Origin: Aphrophora alni
Taxonomy: Eukaryota; Arthropoda; Insecta; Hemiptera; Aphrophoridae
Reading direction: 5' to 3'
DNA length: 64,000 nt
Assembly: GCA_963513935.1 (NCBI GenBank)
Contig: OY740774.1
Coordinates: 25,067,949 to 25,131,948 of the forward strand
Under the pieces are notes generated by a model that saw nothing but the letters and a program-made list of their open reading frames with translations, made no database searches and had not been told where the DNA came from. Shown piece by piece: positions 35,741-49,928 of the stretch (positions within the stretch are counted from its first letter, which is position 1; each line of letters starts with the position of its first letter). The translations under genes were made by a program, and so were the position numbers.

Positions 35741-38700
35741 AAAATGATATAAACATCTAAAACAAAAACTCCAAGATTTAGGTACCACATTATAAATTGA
35801 TATCAAGTTAATAGTAAAGCATAAAGACTATTATGAATTGCGCGAGTCATGCAAAAATTATTATTATATAGATGAAACCCTAAACTGCGTACACAATGCA
35901 CTAGTCTCAGCATATTTTTCAGTACATTTTGTAACATAGATAATAGTATCCCTAACTATACCAATATTACAAACAAATCGTATTACAGGTGCAAAAAAAA
36001 TGTCAAACAATTCAGGAAAATGTATATCTAAAAAAATAAATGAGATATCCGTACAGAAAGACAGAATATGGAACGAAATTGCATACAAATGCAACTTAGG
36101 ATTAGCTAATTCCTCTCAGCCCCACAATTAGACAGTCTATATGGATAGGTAAACAACCGAATTACGATAAAAATACCACATAAGAAATGTAACAGTTATA
36201 GGAAAATGAACATGCTTCTTTCCTGTAATTGCACAATCAAATAAAACAGATTACTCAGATCATGATTTTTCCATATATGTAAGGCTTCCAATCGCCCTTA
36301 TTGGAGTTATCAAATGTTTAACCACACAAATATACAACTGTATCGGTTACATTATTAATGACAAGCCATAATCATATAAATATGTAAACAAGCATCATGT
36401 TTTGAACAGACATTTTTACAAAATAAATGTCCACAAAATTCTAACATGAATAAATTGTATTATCACTAAAGCCGAACAGAAATTTACTGGTAATAATTAG
36501 CCACACTGAAAAGAATAATAAGGCATAAAACTTCTTCGTGATAAAAAATGTCTGAAAACTTAATAGAGATCTATTTGTTAAATACCAACAGGATCTTAAA
36601 AAAAAAAAAATCAGAGAAACCGACATTTGATTTAACACACTAAAAATGATTAAATGATCAGCGCCTCAGCTAAGAGTACTTCAAAAAATTAAATATAAAA
36701 ACATCTTTATATGACCATTCATTAATTTCACTATTGCACCCATCATCATACATATTAGCCAAAATCCTTGAAAACATTAATAAGAAAAGATATCAAACTC
36801 GATCCCACTATAGCCTCAAAAATACCTTGTACCAATTTATGACACCATACATATTCTCAAAAAAACCTCAAATATCACGGCAAACTAACAAAAGAAACAA
36901 GAACCGAATTAATTTAATTGCTACAACTATGCCTCTAGCAAAATTATTACTCATTTAATAAAAAAATGTTGTCGCCAAATCAAGGCCTAGCAATGGGATC
37001 CTATATATCTGGAATATTTGCAGATATTTTGCTACATGAAATATAAAACCGAAACAATCAACTCCACAAACAAATTTTACAAGCAAATCATATATTACTA
37101 ATACATGTTGTAGAAATCTGCAGGTTTAAGGGCACTAAACGTCATCTAACCCAATTTGCCACATATATTTAAACAAGATTCACATTTGACTTACTTCTGT
37201 CATAGAAAACAATAAACATTTAAATTACCTTGCTATCACTTTTACTAAACGAGATAATAAACACAATTTCAATTGTATAAAAATTCAACCCAAACAAACC
37301 ACACCATCTAAGAAATTTTAAACCAATCCCCATTCTAAAATAAAATTCAGCATATAAGAATGTTATGTTAATTCTGTTTCAATTCCGATGGATACGTCAA
37401 TTTTCAACAATAAAATAAAACAATTACAAATTTGCTATCGTAGATATATGTATCAGAACACACACAAAATCTATCAAAAATTACTAAACATAATATGTAA
37501 TGAACAATAACCGAAATACAAATCACTTAAATACCCATAATATATTTAGAAACATGGGATACAGACTACCATACCGCACCTCTGAAACCTTCACCAAATA
37601 TTCAAAAAGATCAGCAATGATACAAAACTTGAACCCTATACAAGAAGTGGTGTTTATAAAATCCAAAGCCATGATTACGATAAACATATTTGTCAAACTG
37701 GAATGAATTTTAAACCTAGATTAAAGTAGAATTTACCACATAACATAACCAGTTTCTCCTTCGCTTATGCAGAACACCTGATCAATGAAAACCACAAATA
37801 AAATGGTAAATGCTTCTTAAATCTTGCAAATATATTATGTTATTAAAAGAACTTTTTAGTTAGAGGCGTGGTTGTAGTAATTCAATTAATTCCCTTATTG
37901 TTTCTTTTGTTAGTTTGTTGAGATATATGAGGTTATCTTGGGGAATAATGATACTTTCTACGATTAGTACGTTGGTCTACAAATTTGTTCTCAAAGGATG
38001 GAAAGTTTTAGCGTAGGTTTATAGAAATATCATTTATTGATTATATGAATGAAGTGAATGGTATATTTGAGGTTTAAGTTGGGGTCGACTTTTATTTATT
38101 TTAAGATGATGTTTTCAAAGAATTTGACTAATTTTTATGATAGTGCACTGGGAATATTAACGAGTGGTCTTGTAAGGGATGTTTGATATGTGAAATTTTT
38201 AATAATTTATTGACCATTTAATAATTTTTAAGTGTGTTTCCTGCTTCGTTTGATCAAATGTTGGATTACTTTGATTCTATTATTTTGGCCTGATGGTATT
38301 TAAAAATTAGATCTCTATTAAGTTTTCAGACATTGTTTGTGATTAAAAACTCAAGTTCTTTATCATTATATTCAGTTACGCTCATTATTACTAGTGAATT
38401 TCTGTTAGGCTTTAGTGATAATACAATTTATTCATGTTAGAATTCTGTGGACATTTATTTTGTAAAAATGTCTGTTCAAAACATGATGCTTGTTTACATA
38501 TATGATTATCACATGTCATAATTATTGTATCCGTCACAGTTATGTATTTGTGTGGTTAAACATTTGATGACTCCAATATTTATAAGGGCGTATGGAAGTC
38601 CATCGCGGTGATCAAGTAATTCTTGAGGACCCCATTACGTAGGTTAAGTTCTGCTTCATCAAATACAATATCTATAAGATTTGTAATGTAGCGAAAAATT

Positions 38701-39762
38701 TATCTGGTTTTGCAATTATAGGTAAGAGGTATGTTCAATTTCCTGTTAATGTTAGATTTCTTATGTGGTATTGTCGTCACAATTCGGTTGTTTACCTGTC
38801 CAAATATACTGTCTAATTCTGGAGGTGAGAGGAAATTAGCAAATCCTAAGTGGCATTTATTGGCAATGTAGTTCCATAATTCTTTCTTTAAGTACAGATA
38901 TCTTATTTCTTCTTTTAGCTATACTTTTTATGCAATTGTTTTGGTATTTTTTTACCCCTACTAATTCGTTTGAATTGTAATATTGCTATAGTTAGGGATA
39001 CTATTATCTTTGTTACAAAATGTATTGAAAAATACGCTGAGACTAGTGTATTTGTGTATTTTTGATTTCGGTTACATTTATCTACGACATAATTTTGATA
39101 ACCATTGAATTTAATCTAACTATTTTTGTTTTACTTTTGAAATTAAATGTATCCATGGGAATTGAGAGATCCCAATGCATAACAGTTTTATGCGTTATAA
39201 GTTATAGCAAGGTAATGTAATTGATTGTTGTTTTATATTTCAGAAGTAAAAGTAAGAGAGGGGTGGATGTTGTTAAAATGTGTGACATAATGGTATAGTT
39301 GACAATAAGTGACCTTAAAATTGCACATAATGTCATCAATATATGTATTTGTTTGTAAAATTTGTTTGTGGAGTTGAGTATACGTCGGTTTTCTATTTCA
39401 AGAAGGAAAATTACTGTCAATATTCCGGAGACAAGGAAGCTAATGCCAGGCCATAGTTTTGCGAGTATATTTTGTTATTAATTATATTATTTTGTTTGAG
39501 TCGTACTTGTCTCCTAAACTGAATTCAATTATTTCAGTTTTTTGTTTCTTTTGTTAGTTCGCTGTGGGGTATAAGGTTATTTGGGAGAATAGGTGTGGTG
39601 TCATTGATTGGTACTTTGTCAAAAGACGCTAAATTGTATCCTGATATGACATTGATGTTATGAGTTACGTCTATGGTGTTTTTGAGTGTATTATTGGGTT
39701 CGATTTAGATATCTTTTTTGATGATGGTTTCAAGGAATTGGGCTCAATTTTATTATGGTGCA

Positions 39763-40041
39763 CTGGTGAAGTAAAGGCTCTCTGTTAAGCATCGTCGCAG
39801 GCTTGAGCAGCACAAGAATACAGAGATTGTCCAATTGCTGCACCGCAGTGACAACATCACAAGAAGGCTGAAAAGGACCAAGCCAATGGACCTCACTAGG
39901 CAGTAACCACAATGGGACCAGCCGTCGGACTGCACCCCAGCACACAGCGAACACATATGATAAAGGAAAATTGCTAGATGAGGCATGCCTCAGTTGTAAT
40001 AAAAAAAAAAATTAAAAAAAAAAAAAAAACTGGTGAAGTAA
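39763..40041 (+). mobile_element. 5'-truncated Jockey-family insertion with target-site duplication
   Basis: The insert 39775-40029 is flanked by a 12-bp direct repeat, CTGGTGAAGTAA (39763-39774 and 40030-40041). The uninterrupted sequence is present once at the same place in the other units. The insert holds the last ~43 codons of a Jockey ORF2, a ~95-base 3' UTR and a poly(A) tail (40001-40029). It is a textbook product of target-primed reverse transcription with 5' truncation. Its protein end (KPMDLTRQ) differs from the element at 1-4550 (KPFELV), so it belongs to another Jockey family. Confidence 0.95.
39775..39906 (+). pseudogene. Jockey ORF2 C-terminal remnant
   Basis: The frame reads RLSVKHRRRLEQHKNTEIVQ..., then RRLKRTKPMDLTRQ and a TAA at 39904-39906. 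It aligns with the C-terminus of the ORF2 at 1709-4369 (AVKHESRLKHHVNEEAVQLL ... RRLKRTKPFELV). There is no catalytic domain. Confidence 0.93.
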
Positions 40042-40120
40042 TGAGTGATGTTATAGGGATTTCGGTTTATAATTATTGTCAGTGCATTAGCAGAGGTGCA
40101 GACGACTTTATCATTTTTGA

Positions 40121-40403
40121 GTACAGTTTATTGTTTTGTTTGTTGTTCAAATGTTTGCTTTCTCTGATTTTTCTGTTTATCGATTTATTGTATTTAACAG
40201 TTAGGTCTTTATTAAGTTTATTGATATTGATTAAGGTAAAGAAGTCTTGTGCCTTAGCGTTGTGTACAGTTTTTTGTTTTGTTTGTTCAAATGTTTGCTT
40301 TCTCTGATTTTTCTGTTTATCGATTTATTGTATTTAACAGTTAGGTCTTTATTAAGTTTATTGATATTGATTAAGGTAAAGAAGTCTTGTGCCTTAGCGT
40401 TGT
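40121..40403. repeat. Local ~142-bp tandem duplication inside unit 3
   Basis: The block starting GTACAGTTT(A/T)TTGTTTTGTTTG at 40121 repeats at 40263 and runs through to GCCTTAGCGTTGT. Other units carry it once. The two copies are almost identical, so it is recent. Confidence 0.93.
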
Positions 40404-40605
40404 ATTCAGATTCCCTCATTATTACAGGTGAATTTCGATTATCATATATTTTAGTTATAATAAAAAAAGGCCTCCAATAGAAACATCTTTCTTGTTTATA
40501 TTTATTGATTTTGGGCTTTGTTATTAGTAATGTATGTGATACAGTTTTCTATTTATGTGGTTATACATTAGATAGCGCCTTCAATATTGATACGGGCTGA
40601 TCGAA

Positions 40606-43600
40606 GATACAATATATTTGTTTATTTATTTTTGGTATTATGTATTAGTGTTTAGTGTCTTTTAATGTCATGTGAAGGTAGTAGTACCCAAACAATTGTA
40701 ATGACAAAATGATATAAACATCTAAAACAAAAACTCCAAGATTTAGATACCACATTATAAATTGATATCAAGTTAAAAGTAAAGCATAAAGACTATTATG
40801 AATTGCGCGAGTCATGCAAAAATTATTAATATATACATGAAGCCCTAAACTGCGTACACAATGCACTAGTCTCAGGCCATTCGCCCTTATTGAAGTCATC
40901 AAATGCTTAACCACACAAATATACAACTGTGTCGGTTACATTATTAATGACAAACCATAATCATATAAATATGTAAACAAGCATCATGTTTTGAACAGAC
41001 ATTTTTACAAAATAAATGTCCACAAAGTTCTAACATGAATAAATTGTATTATCACTAAAGCCGAACAGAAATTTACTGGTAATAATTAGCCACACTGAAA
41101 AGAATAATAAGGCATAAAACTTCTTCGTCATAAAAAATGTCTGAAAACTTAATAGAGATATATTTGTTAAAAACCAACAGGATCTAAAAAAAATCAATAA
41201 ATAAAAAATAAAAAAAAAATCAGAGAAACCCACATTTGATTAAACATACTAAAAATGATTAAATGATCAGCGACTCAGCTAAGAGTACTACAACAAAATT
41301 AAATATAAAAACATCTTTATATGACCATTCATTAATTTCACTATTGCACCCATCATCATACATATTAGCCAAAATCCTTGAAAACATTAATAAGAAAAGA
41401 AATCAAACTCGATCCCACTATAGCCTCAAAAATACCTTTTGACCTCATTCATAAAATCATAGAAATTCTATATACACAGGCTAGACTTTACATCCTTTCA
41501 CAAAACAAATTTCTACACCAACGTACCAATTTATGACACCATACATATTCTCAAAAATAACCTCAAATATCAAAGCAAACTAACGAAAGAAACAAGAACC
41601 GAATTAATTTAATTTCTACAACTACGCCTCTAGCAAAATTATTACTCATTTAATAACAAAATATTGTCGCAAAACCAAGGCCTAGCAATGGGATCCTATA
41701 TATCTGGAATATTTGCAGATATTTTGCTACATGAAATATAAAACCGAAACAATCAACTCCACAAACAAATTTTACAAGCAAATCATATATTACTATATAC
41801 ATGTTGATGATAATCTGCATGTTTAAGGGCACTAAACGTCATCTAACCCAATTTGCCACATATATTTAAACAAGATTCACATTTCACTTACTTCTGTCAT
41901 AGAAAACAATAAACATTTAAATTACCTTGATATCACTTTTACTAAACGAGATAATAAACACAATTTCAATTTTATAAAAATTCAACCCAAACAAACCACA
42001 CCATCTACACAATTTTAAACCATTATCATTCTAAAACAAAATGCAGCATATAAGAATATTATTTTAATTCTGTTTCAATTCCGATGGATACGTCAATTTT
42101 CAACAATAAAATAAAACAATTACAATTTGCTATCTAAAATATCTATCAAAAATTACTAAACATAGGATGTAATGAACAATAACCGAAATACAAATCACTT
42201 AAATACAATAGCCAATTCGAAAATCCCACCCGTAATATATTTAGAAACATGGGGTACAGACTACCATACCGCACCTCTGAAACCTTAACCAAATATTTAA
42301 CAAGATCAGCCATAATACAAAACTTGAACCCTATACAAGAAGTGGTATTTATAAAATCCAAAGCCATGATTGCGATAAACATATTTGTCAAACTGGAAGG
42401 AATTTTAAACATCGATTTAAGGAGCATTTACCACATAACATAACCAGTTTCTCCTTCACTTATGCAGAACAATTGATCAATGAAGACCACAAATACAATG
42501 GTAAATGCTTCTAAAATCTTGCAAATATATTTTTTTATTAAAAGAACTTTTTGGTTAGAGGCGTGGTTGTAGTAATTCAATTAATTCGCTTATTGTTTCT
42601 TTTGTTAGTTTGTTGAGATATATGAGGTTATTTTGGAGAATAATTATGCTTTCTTAGAATTAGTACGTTGGTCTACAAATTTGTTCTCAAAGGATGGAAA
42701 GTTTTAGCGTAGGTTTATAGAAATATTGATTATATGAATGAAGGGTATATTTGAGGTTGAAGTTGGGGTCGACTTTGATTTATTTTAAGATGATGTTTTC
42801 AAAGAATTTGACTAATTTTTATGATAAGTGCACTGGGAATATTAATGAGTGGTCTTGTAAGGGATGTTTGATTTGTGAAGTTTTTGTAATGCTTTTAGTC
42901 GAGACACTGACCATTTAATAATTTTTAAGTGTGTTTCCTGCTTTGTTTGATCAAATGTTGGATTACTTTGATTCTATTATTTTGGCCTGATGGTATTTAA
43001 AAATTAGATCTCTATTAAGTTTTCAGACATTGTTTGTGATTAAAAAGTCAAGTGCTTTATCATTATTTTCAGTTACGCTCATTATTACTAGTGAATTTCT
43101 GTTCGGCTTTAGTGATAATACTATTTATTCATGTTAGAATTTTGTGGACATTTATTTTGTAAAAAAGTCTGTTCAAAACATGATGCTTGTTTACATATAT
43201 GATTATCACATGTCATTAATAATGTATCCGTCACAGTTATGTATTTGTGTGGTTAACATTTGATGACACCAATATTTATAAGGGCGTATGGAAGTCCATC
43301 ACGGTGATCAAGTAATTCTTGAGGACCTCATTACGTAGGTTAAGTTCTGCTTCATCAAATACAATATCTATAAGATTTGTAATGTAGCGAAAAATTTAAC
43401 TGGTTTTGCAATTATAGGTAAGAGGTATGTTCAATTTCCTGTTAATGTTAGATTTCTTATGTGGTATTGTCGACACAATTCGGTTGTTTATCTGTCCAAA
43501 TATACTGTCTAATTATGGAGGTGAGAGGAAATTAGCAAATCCTAAGTGGCATTTATTGGCAATGTAGTTCCATAATTCTTTCTTTAAGTACAGATATCTT

Positions 43601-44893
43601 ATTTTTTCTTTTAGCTATACTTTTTATGCAATTGTTTTGGTATTTTTTTTACCCCTACTAATTCATTTTAATTGTAATATTGCTATAGTTAGGGATACTA
43701 TTATCTATGTTACAAAATGTATTGAAAAATACGCTGAGACTAGTGTATTTGTGTATTTTTGATTTCGGTTACATTTATCTACGACATAATTTTTATAACG
43801 ATTGAATTTAATCTAACCATTTTTGTTTTACTTTTGAAATTAAATGTATCCATGGGAATTGAGAGATCCCAATGCATAACAGTTTTATGCGTTATAAGTT
43901 ATAGCAAGGTAATGTGATTGATTGTTGTTTTATATTTCAGAAGTAAAAGTAAGAGAGGGGTGGATGTTGTTAAAATGTGTGACATAATGGTATAGTTGAC
44001 AATGAGTGACCTTAAAATTGCACATAATGTCATCAATATATGTATTTGTTTGTAAAATTTGTTTGTGGAGTTGAGGATACGTCAGTTTTCTATTTCAAGA
44101 AGGAAAATTACTGTCAATATTCTGGAGACAAGGGAAGCCAATGCCAGGCCATAGTTTTGCGAGTATATTTTGTTAATAATTATATTATTTTTTTGAGTCG
44201 TACTTGTCTCCTAAACTGAATTCAATTATTTCAGTTTTTTGTTTCTTTTGTTAGTTCGCTGTGGGGTATAAGGTTATTTGGGAGAATAGGTGTGGTGTCA
44301 TTGATTGGTACTTTGTCAAAAGACGCTAAATTGTATCCTGATATGACATTGATGTTATGAGTTACGTCTATGGGGTTTTTGAGTGTATTATTGGGTTCGA
44401 TTTAGATATCTTTTTTGATGATGGTTTCAAGGAATTGGGCTTATTTTTATTATGGTGCACTGGTGAAGTACATAGTGATCTTATAGGGATTTCGGTTTAT
44501 AATTATTGGCAGTGCTCTTAGTAGAGGTGTAGACGACTTTATCATTTTTAAGTACAGTTTATTGTTTTGTTTGTTCAAATGTTTGCTTTCTCTGATTTTT
44601 CTGTTTATCGATTTATTGTATTTAACAGTTAGGTCTTTATTAAGTTTATTGATATTGATTAAGGTAAAGAAGTCTTGTGCCTTAGCGTTGTAATCAGATT
44701 CCCTCATTATTACAGGTGAATTTCGATTACCATATATTTTAGTTATAATAAAAAAAGGCCTCCAATAAAAACATCTTTCTTGTTTATATTTATTGATTTT
44801 GGGCTTTGTTATTAGTAACGTATGTGATACAGTTTTCTATTTATGTGGTTATACATTAGATAGCGCCTTCAATATTGATACGGGCTGATCGAA
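40606..44893. repeat. Array unit 4 (4.29 kb)
   Basis: Plus half 40606-42494, minus half 42495-44893. The terminal region lacks the stretch between the CACTAGTCTCAG block and the TTCGCCCTTATT block (junction ~40876), about 450 bases present in units 1-3. The RT core is still present (41325-41840), with a surviving GATGAT dyad near 41807 and without the 85-bp deletion. It is therefore on a different branch from units 2 and 3. Confidence 0.82.
40667..40705 (+). other. Decayed hammerhead-like motif (array type)
   Basis: As at 31153 but with one more change (GTGAAGG for GTGATGG). Stem I GTCAT/ATGAC is kept. Confidence 0.45.
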
Positions 44894-44955
44894 GGTACAA
44901 TATATTTGTTTATTTATTTTTTTGTATTATGTATTAGTGTTTAGTGTCTTTTAAT

Positions 44956-44994
44956 GTCATGTGATGGTAGTAGTACCCAAACAATTGTAATGAC
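44956..44994 (+). other. Decayed hammerhead-like motif (array type)
   Basis: Identical to the relic at 31153-31191. Confidence 0.5.
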
Positions 44995-46348
44995 AAAATG
45001 ATATAAACATCTAAAACAAAAACTCCAAGATTTAAGTACCACATTATAAATTGATATCAAGTTAATAGTCAAGCATAAAGACTTTTATGGATTGTGCGAG
45101 TCATGCAAAAATTATTAATATATACATGAAACCCTAAACTGCGTACACAATGCACTAGTCTCAGCATATTTTTCAGTACATTTTGTAACATAGATAATAG
45201 TATCCCTAACTATACCAATATTACAAACAAAACGTATTACAGGTGCAATAAAAATGTCAAACAATTGAGGAAAAAGTATATCTAAAAAAATAAATGAGAT
45301 ATCCGTACAGAAAGACAGAATATGGAACGAAATTGCATACAAATGCAACTTAGGATTAGCTAATTCCTCTCAGCCCCACAATTAGACAGTCTATATGGAT
45401 AGGTAAACAACCGAATTAAGATAAAAATACCACATACGAAATGTAACAGTTATAGGAAAATGAACATGCCTCTTTCCTGTAATTGCACAATCAAATAAAA
45501 CAGATTACTCAGATCATGATTTTTCCATATATGTAAGGCTTCCATTCGCCCTTATTGGAGTCATCAAATGTTTAACCACACAAATATACAACTGTGTCGG
45601 CTACATTATTAATGACAAGCCATAATCATATAAATATGTAAACAAGCATCATGTTTTGAACAGACATTTTTGCAAAATAAATGTCCACAAAGTTCTAACG
45701 TGAATAAATTGTATTATCACTAAAGCCGAACAGAAATTTACTGGTAATAATTAGCCACACCGAAAAGAATAATAAGGCATAAAACTTCTTCGTCATAAAA
45801 AATGTCTGAAAACTTAATAGAGATCTATTTGTTAAATACCAACAGGATAAAAAAAAAAATCAGAGAAACCCACATTTGATTAAACACACTAAAAATGATT
45901 AAATGATAAGCGACTCAGCTAAGAGTACACGAAGAGTACATTTAAACACGAATCAATTTTCACTTACTTCTGTCATAGAAAACAATTAGCATTTCAATTA
46001 CCTTGATATCACTTTTACTAAACGAGATAATAAACCCAATTTCAAGATTTATAAAAATTCAACCCAAACAAACCACACTATCTACGCAATTTTAAACCAT
46101 TCCCATTCTAAAATAAAATTCAGCATATAAGAATGTTATGTTAATTCTGTTTCAATTCCGATGGATACGTCAATTTTCAACAATAAAATAAAACAATTAC
46201 AATTTGCTATCGTAAATATATGTATCAGAACACAAAAACAATCTATTTAAAATTACTAAACATAGTATGTAATGAACAATAACCGAAATACAAATCACTT
46301 AAATACAATAGCCAATTCGAAAATCCCACCCATAATATATTTAGAAAC

Positions 46349-46609
46349 ATGGGATACAGACTACCATACCGCACCTCTGAAACCTTAACCAAATATTTAA
46401 CAAGCAATAATACAAAACTTGAACCCTATACAAGAAGTGGTGTTTATAAAATCGAAAGCCATGATTACGATAAACATATTTGTCAAACTGGAAGGAATTT
46501 TAAACCTCGATTTAAGGAGCATTTTCCAAATAACATTATCAGTTTCTCCTTCACTTATGCAGAACACCTGATCAATGAAGACCACAAATACAATGGTAAA
46601 TGCTTCTAA
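46349..46609 (+). pseudogene. PLE GIY-YIG endonuclease fragment, longest open copy
   Basis: An 86-codon frame runs from the linker (MGYRLPYRTSETLTKYL) into the nuclease. GVYKI corresponds to the GIY motif, HICQTGRNFKPRFKEHF holds the YIG-equivalent and the catalytic Arg region, and AEHLINEDHKY follows. The Tyr before ICQ is lost and both linker Cys residues are changed (ESHDYD for QCYECD at 23.4 kb). The frame then runs across the tail-to-tail junction (KCF, stop). It is a remnant, not a gene: the RT that should precede it is deleted. Confidence 0.7.
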
Positions 46610-49034
46610 AATCTTGCAAATATATTTTGTTATTAAAAGAACTTTTAGGTTAGAGGCGTGGTTGTAGTAATTCAATTAATTCGCTTATTGTTTCTTTTGT
46701 TAGTTTGTTGAGATATATGAGGTTATTTTGGAGAATAATTATGCTTTCTTAGATTACTACGTTGGTCTACAAATTTGTTCACAAAGGATGGAAAGTTTTA
46801 GCGTAATTTTATAGAAATATTGATTATATGAATGAAGGGTATATTTGAGGTTGAAGTTGGGGTCGACTTTGATTTATTTTAAGATGATGTTTTCAAAGAA
46901 TTTGACTAATTTTTATGATAGTGCACTGGGAATATTAATGAGTGGTCTTGTAAGGGATGTTTTTGTAATGCTTTTAGTCGAGGCACTGACCATTTAATAA
47001 TTTTTAAGTGTGTTTCCTGCTTTGTTTGATCAAATGTTGGATTACTTTGATTCTATTATTTTGGCCTGATGGTATTTAAAAATGAGATCTCTATTAAGTT
47101 TTCAGACATTGTTTGTGATTAAAAAGTCAAGTGCTTTATCATTATTTTCAGTTACGCTCATTATTACTAGTGAATTTCTGTTCGGCTTTAGTGATAATAC
47201 TATTTATTCATGTTAGAATTTTGTGGACATTTATTTTGTAAAAATGTCTGTTCAAAACATGATGCTTGTTTACATATATGATTATCACATGTCATTATTA
47301 ATGTATCCGTCACAGTTATGTATTTGTGTGGTTAACATTTGATGACACCAATATTTATAAGGGCGTATGGAAGTCCATCACGGTGATCAAGTATTCTTGA
47401 GGACCTCATTACGTAGGTTAAGTTCTGCTTCATCAAATACAATATCTATAAGATTTGTAATGTAGCGAAAAATTTAACTGGTTTTGCAATTATAGGTAAG
47501 AGGTATGTTCAATTTCCTGTTAATGTTAGATTTCTTATGTGGTATTGTCGACACAATTCGGTTGTTTATCTGTCCAAATATACTGTCTAATTATGGAGGT
47601 GAGAGGAAATTAGCAAATCCTAAGTGGCATTTATTGGCAATGTAGTTCCATAATTCTTTCTTTAAGTACAGATATCTTATTTTTTCTTTTAGCTATACTT
47701 TTTATGCAATTGTTTTGGTATTTTTTTTACCCCTACTAATTCATTTTAATTGTAATATTGCTATAGTTAGGGATACTATTATCTATGTTACAAAATGTAT
47801 TGAAAAATACGCCGAGACTAGTGTATTTGTGTATTTTTGATTTCGGTTACATTTATCTACGACATAATTTTGATAACCATTGAATTTAATCTAACTATTT
47901 TTGTTTTACTTTTGAAATTAAATGTATCCATGGGAATTGAGAGATCCCAATGCATAACAGTTTTATGCGTTATAAGTTATAGCAAGGTAATGTGATTGAT
48001 TGTTGTTTTATATTTCAGAAGTAAAAGTAAGAGAGGGGTGGTTGTTGTTAAAATGTGTGACATAATGGTATAGTTGACAATGAGTGACCTTAAAATTGCA
48101 CATAAATTCATCAATATATGTATTTGTTTGTAAAATTTGTTTGTGGAGTTGAGTATACGTCGGTTTTCTATTTCATGGAGGAAAATTACTGTCAATATTC
48201 CGGAGACAAGGGCAGCCAATGCCAGGCCATAGTTTTGCGAGTATATTTTATTATTAATTATATTATTTAGTTTGAGTAGTACTTGTCTCCTAAACTGAAT
48301 TCAATTATTTCAGTTTTTTGTTTCTTTTGTTAGTTCGCTGTGGGGTATAAGGTTATTTGGGAGAATAGGTGTGGTGTCATTGATTGGTACTTTGTCAAAA
48401 GACGCTAAATTGTATCCTGATGTGACATTGATGTTATGAGTTACGTCTATGGTGTTTTTGAGTGTATTATTGGGTTCGATTTAGATATCTTTTTTGATGA
48501 TGGTTTCAAGGAATTGGGCTCATTTTTATTATGGTGCACTGGTGAAGTACATAGTGATCTTATAGGGATTTCGGTTTATAATTATTGGCAGTGCTCTTAG
48601 TAGAGGTGCAGACGACTTTATCATTTTTAAGTACAGTTTATTGTTTTGTTTGTTCAAATGTTTGCTTTCTCTGATTTTTCTGTTTATCGATTTATTGTAT
48701 TTAACAGTTAGGTCTTTATTAAGTTTATTGATATTGATTAAGGTAAAGAAGTCTTGTGCCTTAGCGTTGTAATCAGATTCCCTCATTATTACAGGTGAAT
48801 TTCGATTACCATATATTTTAGTTATAATAAAAAAAGGCCTCCGATAAAAACATCTTTCTTGTTTATATTTATTGATTTTGGGCTTTGTTATTAGTAACGT
48901 ATGTGATACAGTTTTCTATTTATGTGGTTATACATTAGATAGCGCCTTCAATATTGATACGGGCTGATCGAAGGTACAATATATTTGTTTATTTATTTTT
49001 TTGTATTATGTATTAGTGTTTAGTGTCTTTTAAT

Positions 49035-49073
49035 GTCATGTGATGGTAGTAGTACCCAAACAATTGTAATGAC
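49035..49073 (+). other. Decayed hammerhead-like motif (array type)
   Basis: Identical to the relic at 31153-31191. Confidence 0.5.
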
Positions 49074-49927
49074 AAAATGATATAAACATCTAAAACAAAA
49101 ACTCCAAGATTTAAGTACCACATTATAAATTGATATCAAGTTAATAGTCAAGCATAAAGACTTTTATGGATTGTGCGAGTCATGCAAAAATTATTATTAT
49201 ATAGATGAAACCCTAAACTGCATACACAATGCACTAGTCTCAGCATATTTTTCAGTACATTTTGTAACATAGATAATAGTATCCCTAACTATACCAATAT
49301 TACAAACAAATCGTATTACAGGTGCAAAAAAAATGTCAAACAATTCAGGAAAATGTATATCTAAAAAAATAAATGAGATATCCGTACAGAAAGACAGAAT
49401 ATGGAACGAAATTGCATACAAATGCAACTTAGGATTAGCTAATTCCTCTCAGCCCCACAATTAGACAGTCTATATGGATAGGTAAACAACCGAATTAAGA
49501 TAAAAATACCACATACGAAATGTAACAGTTATAGGAAAATGAACATGCCTCTTTCCTGTAATTGCACAATCAAATAAAACAGATTACTCAGATCATGATT
49601 TTTCCATATATGTAAGGCTTCCATTCGCCCTTATTGGAGTCATCAAATGTTTAACCACACAAATATACAACTGTGTCGGCTACATTATTAATGACAAGCC
49701 ATAATCATATAAATATGTAAACAAGCATCATGTTTTGAACAGACATTTTTGCAAAATAAATGTCCACAAAGTTCTAACGTGAATAAATTGTATTATCACT
49801 AAAGCCGAACAGAAATTTACTGGTAATAATTAGCCACACCGAAAAGAATAATAAGGCATAAAACTTCTTCGTCATAAAAAATGTCTGAAAACTTAATAGA
49901 GATCTATTTGTTAAATACCAACAGGAT

Positions 49928-49928
<1 letters not shown>

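Larger units (their letters stand above)
35641..40605. repeat. Array unit 3 (4965 bp), with a Jockey insertion and a local duplication
   Basis: It matches unit 2 up to ~39.2 kb, including the 85-bp deletion (junction 36828/36829). It is longer because of a 255-bp retrotransposon insert plus target duplication (39763-40041) and a ~142-bp tandem duplication (40121-40403). Plus half 35641-37800; minus half 37801-40605. Confidence 0.88.
44894..48972. repeat. Array unit 5 (4079 bp), RT core deleted
   Basis: Plus half 44894-46590, minus half 46591-48972. In the plus half the RT core is missing. AGCTAAGAGTAC (45918-45929) is followed by ACGAAGAGTACATTTAAACACG, so AGAGTAC is duplicated at the join. 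The plus half still ends in the longest surviving GIY-YIG frame of the window (46349-46609). Confidence 0.88.
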
